Origin: DASQJL01 sp036380835 | Lineage (GTDB): Bacteria; Eisenbacteria; RBG-16-71-46; SZUA-252 | Assembly (NCBI GenBank): GCA_036380835.1 | Contig: DASVDZ010000048.1 | Span: 1 to 6,419, forward strand | DNA: 6,419 nt | Reading direction: 5' to 3' | Shown: positions 1 to 6,419 of the stretch, piece by piece | How positions within the stretch are numbered: position 1 is the first letter of the stretch | Layout of the letters: each line of letters begins with the position of its first letter | Position numbers and translations under genes: made by a program | Notes under the pieces: generated by a model | The model's database searches: none | What the model saw: the letters and a program-made list of their open reading frames with translations, nothing else | What the model was told of the DNA's origin: nothing

Positions 1-429
1 GCCCGCCGAGGCGAGCGGGCGGCCGAAGTCGTCCCGCCCCGTCGGCATGTTCACGTCCGCCCACCCGAGCGCGCCGGCCAGGTACCACGACCAGCCCGGC
101 CTGCGCATGTCGAAATTCCGTTCGAGGCCGGCGCGGGCCTCGAAGAGCTTCGACTTCTCGCCGCCCAGGTCGGTGTCGAACCGGCCGGCGAGCCCCTCGA
201 GGAAATAGGAGACCGGCCGCTTCATGTTGGCGCCGATCCGAAGTCCGTAGACGGGCGAGTAGTCGGCACGGCGCCCCGGGCCGACCACGTCCCGGTCCAT
301 CCGATGGATGCCGAGCAGGAGCCCCAGCTCGCCCGGTGACTTCGACTCGGCGGACGCGGGACTCGGGGCCGCCGCCAGGATGCTGGTGAGCGCGAGCAGG
401 AGCGAAAGGCGACGGAGCGTCGGCGACAT
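1..429 (-). CDS. Probable outer-membrane beta-barrel protein, N-terminal part (C-terminus outside window)
   Basis: The reading frame runs from ATG at 429 off the left edge, giving 143 codons with no stop. The start is supported by a strong Shine-Dalgarno sequence (GGAGGAGG on the minus strand, about 436-443) just upstream. Residues 1-27 form a Sec signal peptide: charged LRR near the N-terminus, a Leu/Ala-rich core, then cleavage probably after PASA (27/28). The mature part has alternating hydrophobic and polar stretches rich in Gly and aromatics (GELGLLLGIHR, VYGLRIGANM, SYFLEGLAGRF, KLFEARAGLERNF, WSWYLAGALGWADV), the pattern of antiparallel outer-membrane strands. It resembles the barrel domain of OmpA-like and other small 8-stranded barrel proteins. 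An OmpA peptidoglycan-binding domain could follow but is not in the window. Family placement is by pattern, not by a diagnostic motif. It is divergent from the PAP2 gene. Confidence 0.72.
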   Translation of the reverse strand, partial: MSPTLRRLSLLLALTSILAAAPSPASAESKSPGELGLLLGIHRMDRDVVGPGRRADYSPVYGLRIGANMKRPVSYFLEGLAGRFDTDLGGEKSKLFEARAGLERNFDMRRPGWSWYLAGALGWADVNMPTGRDDFGRPLASAG

Positions 430-474
430 GGGAAACCTCCTCCTCGGGGAAAGGAGCCGATATACGGCACGCGT

Positions 475-500
475 CCCCGCGCGATTCCGAGGTCGCGGGG
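475..500 (-). other. GC-rich hairpin in the putative leader of the barrel-protein gene
   Basis: CCCCGCG (475-481) and CGCGGGG (494-500) form a perfect 7-bp stem with a 12-nt loop. It lies 46-71 bp before the barrel-protein start codon. It would be in the 5' leader if transcription starts near 502. No T-run follows it in either direction, so it is not an intrinsic terminator. Such stems are common by chance in GC-rich DNA. Confidence 0.25.
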
Positions 501-508
501 CGCTCCGC

Positions 509-514
509 ATTCTA
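509..514 (-). promoter_or_regulatory. Possible -10 hexamer (TAGAAT) for the barrel-protein gene
   Basis: The minus strand reads TAGAAT, five of six matches to the sigma-70 -10 consensus, about 80 bp before the start codon. No good TTGACA-like -35 lies 16-18 bp upstream (the best is around TTCCGT). The spacer holds the palindrome GGACC-C-GGTCC (522-532), where an operator could sit. The gene-proximal TATATC (459-464) is a weaker alternative. Low confidence, as there is only one hexamer. Confidence 0.22.
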
Positions 515-563
515 CACGCCCGGACCCGGTCCACGGAACCGGGGTATCTCTACCTCCGGCTGG

Positions 564-569
564 TACAAT
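564..569 (+). promoter_or_regulatory. Possible -10 hexamer (TACAAT) for the PAP2 gene
   Basis: TACAAT matches the sigma-70 -10 consensus at five of six positions, 65 bp before the PAP2 start codon. No convincing -35 lies upstream. If real, transcription would begin near 576, which would exclude the upstream in-frame ATG at 568 and agrees with translation from 634. An isolated hexamer is weak evidence. Confidence 0.25.
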
Positions 570-633
570 GGGTTCACGCGCTCCCGCGGATCGCTCGGGG
601 GGCGGGATCGGCGGCGAGGGTGAGGGATCGTTC

Positions 634-1476
634 ATGAATCGCGTCTTGGCCATGGATCGCGTGATGTCCGCGTACAACGCGGCGTTGGCCGCCGCGTGGG
701 CGCTCCTCTTCCGTGATCTCTGGCCGCTCTGGCCGGCGCTCGTCGCGCTGCACGCGGCCCTCGCCGCCCTCCCACTCCTCCTGCGCCGGATCCCCGAGCG
801 GCTCCCGACCCCGATCGCGGCGATCCGGATCGGTTATCCGATTCTCTCGCTCTTTCCCCTCTGGTCCGAGCTCGGCTGGATGCATCGGCTGCACTTGGCC
901 CCGGGGCACGACGCCGCGATCGCGCGCATCGACCACGTCGTCTTCGGGACCCACTGGAACGCCGCGTGGCGCGTCATGATGCCGGAGACGTGGCTCAACG
1001 AGACGATGCACGGCCTCTACCTGGCGTACTACCCGATCCTCGTCACGCCGGCCCTCTTGGCCGCGCTCCTCCGCCGGGGCGAAGCCTTCCGCGACATCTC
1101 GTTCCGCCTCATGCTGACGTATACCGCCTGCTTCGCCGTCTACGTCTTCTTCCCGGTCTACGGGCCGCGCCAGACCGGCGGACCGGCGGGGGTCCCGGGC
1201 GGCCTCTTCGAGCCGCTCATGAATCGGATCTTCGCCGCGGGCGATTCGCCCGGCACGGCGTTCCCTTCGTCGCACGTCGCGGGTGCCATGACGAGCGCCT
1301 GGCTCGCCTTGAGGTGGCTGCCGCGCCCGGTCGGCGTGACGCTCCTCCTCGGCGCCGTCGGCGTGGCGTTCGCGACCGTCTACACGGGGAACCACTACGC
1401 GATCGACGCGCTGGGCGGAATCCTCTGGGCCGGAATCCTGCAATCGGCGGTCGCTCCCCTCTTCCTGCCGCGATGA
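634..1476 (+). CDS. Phosphatase PAP2 family integral membrane protein
   Basis: This 280-residue polytopic membrane protein probably hydrolyses or transfers a phosphate group on a lipid phosphate. The substrate (phosphatidic acid, undecaprenyl diphosphate or a head-group transfer) cannot be told from sequence. Hydrophobic segments lie roughly at residues 13-30, 31-51, 62-78, 127-147, 155-175, 213-229, 232-250 and 259-277. The catalytic signature is at the C-terminal end: VYGPR (175-179), FPSSHVAG (210-217, His214 of the PSxH motif) and TGNHYAID (251-258, His254 and Asp258). The first PAP2 motif is the short GPR form rather than KxxxxxxRP, as in the AUR1/PAP2_3-like branch. ATG 634 is preferred because GAGGGTGAGGG lies just before it. 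ATG 568 would add 22 Gly-rich residues with no ribosome site. The stop overlaps the next gene as ATGA, so the two are probably translationally coupled. Confidence 0.88.
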   Translation: MNRVLAMDRVMSAYNAALAAAWALLFRDLWPLWPALVALHAALAALPLLLRRIPERLPTPIAAIRIGYPILSLFPLWSELGWMHRLHLAPGHDAAIARIDHVVFGTHWNAAWRVMMPETWLNETMHGLYLAYYPILVTPALLAALLRRGEAFRDISFRLMLTYTACFAVYVFFPVYGPRQTGGPAGVPGGLFEPLMNRIFAAGDSPGTAFPSSHVAGAMTSAWLALRWLPRPVGVTLLLGAVGVAFATVYTGNHYAIDALGGILWAGILQSAVAPLFLPR

Positions 1477-1931
1477 CGGCGCCCGGACCGATCGAGATCG
1501 AAGACGAGGAGACGCTCGCGGCGATCGTCCGCTCGATGAGGACCGTCGCCGTGGTCGGGATGGTCGACGAGCGGAAGGCCGACCGGCCGGCGCACGCGAT
1601 TCCGCGCCTGCTCCTCGCGCGGGGGCTCCGGGTCGTCCCCGTGAACCCGCGGATCGAGAGGGCGCTCGGCGAGAAGGCCTATCCCGACCTGGCGTCGGTC
1701 CCCGTGCCCTTCGACGCCGTCGACGTCTTTCGCCGGTCGGAGGACGTCTGGTCGCACGCCGAGGAGGTCCTCGCCCTCCCCGCGGACCGGCGGCCGAGCG
1801 TGTTCTGGATGCAGTCGGGGATCCGGAACGAGCGGGCCGCGGCCGCGCTGACCGCGGCCGGCGTCCGGGTGGTCATGGATCGCTGCCTCGGCGTCTACGC
1901 GGCCCGGTATCGGACCCCGGCCGCGCCCTAG
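1473..1931 (+). CDS. CoA-binding domain protein (YccU-like)
   Basis: A 152-residue single-domain Rossmann protein of the CoA_binding_2 family, near the usual 135-150 residues of the family. The nucleotide-binding strand-loop is VAVVGMVDERKADRPAHA (25-42), followed by the second strand LRVVPVNPR (52-60). Further family blocks are KAYPDLASVP (68-77), DAVDVFRR (81-88), SVFWMQSGIRNE (109-120) and the C-terminal VVMDRCLGVYAAR (133-145) with a conserved Cys. Members bind CoA in structures, and the domain is related to the N-terminal part of succinyl-CoA synthetase alpha, but no firm cellular role is known. The start ATG overlaps the PAP2 stop codon (ATGA) and has no good Shine-Dalgarno of its own, so translation probably depends on the upstream gene. 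A functional link to the PAP2 enzyme is possible but unproven. Confidence 0.9.
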   Translation: MTAPGPIEIEDEETLAAIVRSMRTVAVVGMVDERKADRPAHAIPRLLLARGLRVVPVNPRIERALGEKAYPDLASVPVPFDAVDVFRRSEDVWSHAEEVLALPADRRPSVFWMQSGIRNERAAAALTAAGVRVVMDRCLGVYAARYRTPAAP

Positions 1932-1962
1932 CCCCGCGCGCGCTTCCCACATCCCCCGCAAG

Positions 1963-1995
1963 GTTCGGATAGATCGTGTCCCGCCGTTCGCATAG
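1963..1995 (+). promoter_or_regulatory. Direct repeat GTTCGSATAG x2 upstream of ada, candidate operator
   Basis: GTTCGGATAG (1963-1972) and GTTCGCATAG (1986-1995) match at 9 of 10 positions. They are spaced 23 bp start to start, about two helical turns on one DNA face, and end 10 bp before the ada ribosome site (about 2006-2014). AraC-type regulators, including the Ada middle domain, often bind direct repeats. The E. coli Ada box (AAT-N6-GCAA) is not present here. This is a candidate autoregulatory site by position and symmetry only; no clear -10/-35 pair is seen in the 88-bp gap. Confidence 0.4.
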
Positions 1996-2019
1996 CCTCG
2001 TCGTCGGGAGGAAGGACCG

Positions 2020-3138
2020 ATGAACGAGAGCAAGAGCCAACGGATCCAGGAGAACCCGATCGAGGACGAGCGGCGCTGGCGCGCCGTGATCGCGCGGGAC
2101 AGGTCGCACGACGGGCGGTTCGTCCTGGCCGTGCGGACGACCGGCATCTACTGCCGGCCATCATGCCCCGCGCGGAGGCCGCTGCGGCGGAACGTCGTCT
2201 TCTTCGCCGGGCCGGACGACGCGGAGCGCGCGGGCTACCGCGCCTGCCTCCGCTGCAAGCCGCGCGAAGCCGGCGCCCCCGATCCGCAGGGGACGCTCGT
2301 GCGGCGCGTCTGCGCCTACATCGACGCGCACGCGCGTGACGAACGGATCACGCTGGCCGACCTCGCGCGCGAGGTCGGGCTCTCTCCCGACCACCTCCAG
2401 CGGACGTTCCGCGCCCGTCTCGGAATCACCCCGCGCCGGTACGCCGACGCGGTCCGGATCGGGGCGCTCAAAGCGGGCCTCAAGCGAAAGGAGCAGGTCA
2501 CCATGGCGATGTACGACGCGGGATACGGATCGAGCAGCCGACTCTACGAGCGGTCGAACGGCGCGCTCGGCATGACCCCCGGGGACTATCGGGCGGGCGG
2601 CCGCGGGGCCGCCATCGCGTACACCGTGACGAAGACGCCGATCGGGCCGATGCTGGTGGCGGCGACGGAACGGGGAATCTGCAGCGTGAGGATCGGGCGC
2701 GGCCCCGACGCCGGCCTGGACGCGCTCAAGGCGGAGTTCCCCGCCGCGAGGATCCGCCGGGACGAGCGCGCGCTCGGACGGTGGGTGCGCGCCATCGTGC
2801 GCCACCTGTCCGGCGCCACGCCGAGGCTCGACGTGCCGGTGGACGTTCGCGCGACGGCGTTCCAGGAGCGGGTCTGGGCGGCGCTCCGCGCGATCCCCTA
2901 CGGCGAGACGAGGAGCTACCAGGAGGTCGCCCGGATCGTCGGGAGCCCGCGCGCCGCGCGCGCGGTGGGGCGCGCGTGCGCCACGAACCCGGTCGCCGTG
3001 GTCATCCCCTGCCACCGCGTGGTGCGCGGCGACGGATCGCTCGGCGGCTACGCGTGGGGCCTCGGCGTGAAGCGCGATCTCCTCGAACGGGAGCGCAAGC
3101 GCCGCTCGGGTCGCCGGAGCGCCGTCAGCGCGCGCTGA
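2020..3138 (+). CDS. ada: Ada: bifunctional methylated-DNA repair methyltransferase and AraC-type activator
   Basis: Ada removes methyl groups from O6-methylguanine and methylphosphotriesters and, once methylated, activates the adaptive response to alkylation. All parts are present in 372 residues (E. coli Ada 354). The N-terminal zinc domain (about 14-82) has Cys45, Cys49, Cys76 and Cys79, the first being the expected phosphotriester acceptor in GIYCRPSC. The AraC-type helix-turn-helix region spans about 93-192 (ITLADLAREVGLSPDHLQRTF, with a terminal GMTPGDYRAGG). The methyltransferase ribonuclease-like and catalytic domains span about 198-360, with RAVGRACATN (314-323) and the active-site IPCHRVV (329-335), Cys331 as acceptor. 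GGGAGGAAGG sits just before the ATG. A basic tail (KRRSGRRS) follows the enzyme. It lies 88 bp after the CoA-binding gene, so may have its own promoter, and self-regulation is expected from the family. Codons 113-119 encode a 22-bp DNA palindrome. Confidence 0.96.
   Translation: MNESKSQRIQENPIEDERRWRAVIARDRSHDGRFVLAVRTTGIYCRPSCPARRPLRRNVVFFAGPDDAERAGYRACLRCKPREAGAPDPQGTLVRRVCAYIDAHARDERITLADLAREVGLSPDHLQRTFRARLGITPRRYADAVRIGALKAGLKRKEQVTMAMYDAGYGSSSRLYERSNGALGMTPGDYRAGGRGAAIAYTVTKTPIGPMLVAATERGICSVRIGRGPDAGLDALKAEFPAARIRRDERALGRWVRAIVRHLSGATPRLDVPVDVRATAFQERVWAALRAIPYGETRSYQEVARIVGSPRAARAVGRACATNPVAVVIPCHRVVRGDGSLGGYAWGLGVKRDLLERERKRRSGRRSAVSAR
2357..2378. repeat. 22-bp perfect palindrome inside ada
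   Basis: CCGACCTCGCG (2357-2367) is followed immediately by its exact reverse complement (2368-2378). It falls in the helix-turn-helix coding part of ada and encodes DLAREV. It could be a byproduct of GC-rich codon choice, or a protein-binding site. No loop is present, so hairpin formation would be limited to the outer bases. Confidence 0.6.
3125..3138. other. 14-bp perfect palindrome ending at the ada stop codon, convergent junction
   Basis: TCAGCGCGCGCTGA is perfectly self-complementary, and its last three bases are the ada stop codon. As RNA it gives a 5-bp stem with a GCGC loop in either direction. It sits where ada and the coiled-coil gene meet with only 6 bp between stops. There is no U-tract on either side, so a classical intrinsic terminator is not supported; it could still help 3'-end formation or RNA stability. 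Confidence 0.3.
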
Positions 3139-3144
3139 GCCGCG

Positions 3145-3918
3145 TCACCCGACGAACGCCTGGGGCAGCGACTCGGTCGCCTCCTCCAGCTCCCGCAACA
3201 TGACGTGGAGCCGGTCGTGGAGCCGGTCCATCTCGCGGAGCCGCTCCCGATCCCCCTGGAGTCCGGTGTCGTTTCTCATGTTGTCGCACGACTCGGCCAT
3301 CAGGCGGAGCTGTTCGTGGAGCTGGCCCACGTCCCGGACCGCCTCACGGGCGTTCGCGGGAGCGTCCTTGCCGGCGGCCCACTCCTGGAGCGCCCGCACG
3401 CGCTCGTTGATGCGAACGACGTGCTCGGCCAGCTCCTGGTTCCTGGTCCGCACCTGCTCCGCCTCGTCCGCGGGCAGCGGATCGCACTGGCGTTGCTTCA
3501 TCGTCGAGAGGTAGCGGAGGGTCTGCTGCGCCTCCTCCAACTCCCGCGCCATGACGCGAAGCCGCTCCTGGACGCGGTCGACCGCGGCCTGCCGGACGCG
3601 ATTGGCGTCGCCCTCGAGCTTGGTCTCGTGGACGCCCATGCGACGCTGGAGCTGGCCGAGCCGCGCGCACGTCTCCTGCATTCCCCGCCCCACGGCGCGC
3701 AGCACCTCGGGGGCCTTCTGCTGCTCCATCGCCTCGTTCAGCTTCCGGATCCGGAGCATGAGGTCGTCGGTCTGCCGCACCGTCTCCTGCCGCCGGTCCT
3801 GCAGCACCATCGGGTCGGGCGCGGGCGGCGTGCGATCGGGTGCCACCGCCGTCTGGCTCCGCGCGCCTGGCGCGAGGAGGAAGAGCGCGGCCGCGACCAT
3901 CGCGAGCGAATGTCTCAT
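3145..3918 (-). CDS. Exported coiled-coil protein with internal duplication, function unknown
   Basis: I do not recognise the family. The protein has 257 residues. Residues 1-21 look like a Sec signal peptide (MRHS, then AMVAAALFLLAPG, cleavage near ARS/Q), followed by a Pro-rich linker (23-37) and long charged helices rich in Glu, Arg, Gln and Leu, typical of coiled coil. There is no lipobox or membrane segment after the signal, so it is probably periplasmic or secreted. Residues about 53-134 and 170-251 are two copies of one unit: ETKLEGDANRVRQ (98-110) matches DTGLQGDRERLRE (217-229), and DRVQERLRVMARELEEA (114-130) matches DRLHDRLHVMLRELEEA (231-247). Three cysteines (84, 145, 211) could form disulphides. 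ATG 3918 is chosen over 3999 because it starts the signal peptide and has GGGAG at 3926-3930. It lies 144 bp after the DUF255 gene on the same strand, and converges on ada. Confidence 0.82.
   Translation of the reverse strand: MRHSLAMVAAALFLLAPGARSQTAVAPDRTPPAPDPMVLQDRRQETVRQTDDLMLRIRKLNEAMEQQKAPEVLRAVGRGMQETCARLGQLQRRMGVHETKLEGDANRVRQAAVDRVQERLRVMARELEEAQQTLRYLSTMKQRQCDPLPADEAEQVRTRNQELAEHVVRINERVRALQEWAAGKDAPANAREAVRDVGQLHEQLRLMAESCDNMRNDTGLQGDRERLREMDRLHDRLHVMLRELEEATESLPQAFVG
3180..3230 (-). repeat. DNA-level repeat copy B in the coiled-coil gene
   Basis: This 51-bp stretch matches 3531-3581 at 41 of 51 positions in direct orientation, with an offset of 351 bp (117 codons). It encodes the second RELEEA-containing helix (residues about 230-247). 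The similarity is visible in the DNA, so the duplication is either recent or kept alike by selection or conversion. Confidence 0.7.
3205..3228 (-). repeat. Exact 12-bp tandem repeat (encodes DRLH-DRLH)
   Basis: GTGGAGCCGGTC occurs twice head to tail (3205-3216 and 3217-3228), in frame, giving residues 231-238 DRLHDRLH. The matching part of copy A has DRVQERLR with no exact DNA repeat. This points to slippage or local conversion acting on the second copy only. Confidence 0.85.
3531..3581 (-). repeat. DNA-level repeat copy A in the coiled-coil gene
   Basis: Partner of the copy at 3180-3230, with 41 of 51 bases identical. It encodes residues about 113-130 (DRVQERLRVMARELEEA), the first-half helix of the duplicated protein. 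Confidence 0.7.
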
Positions 3919-3939
3919 CGTCTTGCTCCCAGGTTTTCC

Positions 3940-3957
3940 CGGGCGGGTCCGCGCCCG
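3940..3957 (-). other. Short hairpin in the leader of the coiled-coil gene
   Basis: CGGGCG (3940-3945) and CGCCCG (3952-3957) make a perfect 6-bp stem with a 6-nt loop, ending about 10 nt before the gene's GGGAG ribosome site. In the same 144-bp gap, CGCCC-CTTG-GGGCG lies close by at 3982-3995 as a second small stem. Neither is followed by a T-run on the minus strand, so no terminator after the DUF255 gene is supported. No convincing promoter is seen in this gap. Confidence 0.25.
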
Positions 3958-4062
3958 CTCTGGACGCGCCGCCGCCCCGGCCGCCCCTTGGGGCGCCACG
4001 TCGATAGTGCGTCCGGCGGGCGGAAGCGGAGTGTGGTCCGTTGGTATGGGGTCGGGGGTAAC

Positions 4063-6165
<2,103 letters not shown>

Positions 6166-6166
6166 G

Positions 6167-6419
6167 TCAACCGACCCGCTCGATGACGCCCCCGGCGACG
6201 ACCCGGTCGCCGTCGTAGAGGACGAGCGACTGGCCCGGCGTCATCGCCCGCTGAGGGGAATCGAACGTCACGTCGGCGAGCCCCTCCCCGGCCGGCGCGA
6301 GCACGGCCGGCGCGGGCGCGTGGAGGTAGCGGATCTTCGCCAGGCCGGCTACCGGGCCCTCGGGCTTCGGCCCCGCCGTGTAGCTCACGCGGGCGATCCG
6401 CGCCGAGCGGGCGTAGAGC
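6167..6419 (-). CDS. mnmA: tRNA-specific 2-thiouridylase MnmA, C-terminal end (N-terminus outside window)
   Basis: Only the last 83 residues are inside the window. The frame enters from the right edge with LYARSARIARVSYTAG and ends with TGA at 6167-6169. The sequence matches the end of MnmA: the LYxRxxRV(A)xVxW/Y entry to the C-terminal domain, then KIRYLHAPAPAVL, DVTFDSPQRAMTPGQSLVLY and DGDRVVAGGVIE, the small beta-barrel that closes over the tRNA. MnmA adenylates and thiolates U34 of the Lys, Glu and Gln tRNAs. The ATP-binding SGGVDS motif and the two catalytic cysteines lie upstream, outside the window, so intactness cannot be checked. It is the promoter-proximal gene of a probable operon with the DUF255 gene. 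Confidence 0.93.
   Translation of the reverse strand, partial: LYARSARIARVSYTAGPKPEGPVAGLAKIRYLHAPAPAVLAPAGEGLADVTFDSPQRAMTPGQSLVLYDGDRVVAGGVIERVG

Noticed and set aside
568..633. Upstream ATG that would extend the PAP2 protein by 22 residues
   Set aside because: No ribosome site precedes it, the added residues are Gly-rich and lack family similarity, and a candidate -10 overlaps the codon. ATG 634 has a good Shine-Dalgarno.
574..1443. Minus-strand frame opposite the PAP2 gene
   Set aside because: The product is Arg/Glu/Asp-rich with no hydrophobic core, while the plus strand gives a textbook membrane protein.
1949..1961. GCAA at 1958-1961 as half of an E. coli-type Ada box
   Set aside because: The matching AAT six bases upstream is absent (ACA there), so the classical box is not met.
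2947..2981. Alternating CG tract in ada as a Z-DNA or regulatory element
   Set aside because: It encodes conserved methyltransferase residues (SPRAARAVGRACAT region), and Arg/Ala codons in a GC-rich genome explain it.
2161..3015. Minus-strand frame opposite ada
   Set aside because: Antisense shadow of a complete, motif-confirmed ada.
3982..3995. CGCCC-CTTG-GGGCG stem as terminator of the mnmA-DUF255 unit
   Set aside because: No T-run follows on the minus strand and the stem is only 5 bp, so an intrinsic terminator is not supported.
3919..3999. Upstream ATG extending the coiled-coil protein by 27 residues
   Set aside because: It would bury the signal peptide behind a basic Pro/Ala-rich tail; ATG 3918 has GGGAG at proper spacing.

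Overview
The window reads as ordinary chromosomal DNA from a high-GC (roughly 70% by eye), Gram-negative-type environmental bacterium. The diderm assignment rests on a Sec-exported protein that resembles an outer-membrane beta-barrel at the left edge. Strong G/C bias at third codon positions makes most antisense frames open, so genes were chosen by recognisable protein families, ribosome-binding sites and signal peptides rather than by frame length. The phylum cannot be fixed from this sequence. The barrel protein looks like those of Eisenbacteria/Acidobacteria-type lineages, but that is only an impression.

Layout: (1) 1-429, minus: N-terminal 143 residues of a probable outer-membrane beta-barrel protein, cut by the window edge. 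(2) 430-633: divergent intergenic region with weak promoter-like -10 hexamers for both directions, a palindrome and a leader hairpin. (3) 634-1476 and 1473-1931, plus: a membrane PAP2-family phosphatase/phosphotransferase overlapping, by ATGA, a small CoA-binding (YccU-type) protein. (4) 1932-2019: short upstream region of ada with a 10-bp near-perfect direct repeat. (5) 2020-3138, plus: full-length Ada, the methylation-sensing DNA-repair protein and regulator. (6) 3145-3918, minus: a secreted coiled-coil protein of unknown function with a clear internal duplication, converging on ada with a 6-bp gap. (7) 4063-6165, minus: a full-length YyaL/SPATA20-type thioredoxin-fold protein (DUF255). (8) 6167-6418, minus: the C-terminal end of the tRNA 2-thiouridylase MnmA, 1 bp from the DUF255 gene.

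Two transcription units are likely: a plus-strand PAP2/CoA-binding pair, with ada either following it or on its own promoter; and a minus-strand unit mnmA - DUF255 - (144 bp) - coiled-coil gene. The units meet tail to tail at 3138/3145.

No mobile element, CRISPR array, RNA gene or obvious new defence or biosynthetic system is visible. The points most worth a second look are the internally duplicated exported coiled-coil protein, which is still evolving by a 12-bp tandem repeat; the direct repeat in front of ada, a candidate Ada operator; and a 22-bp perfect palindrome inside ada.
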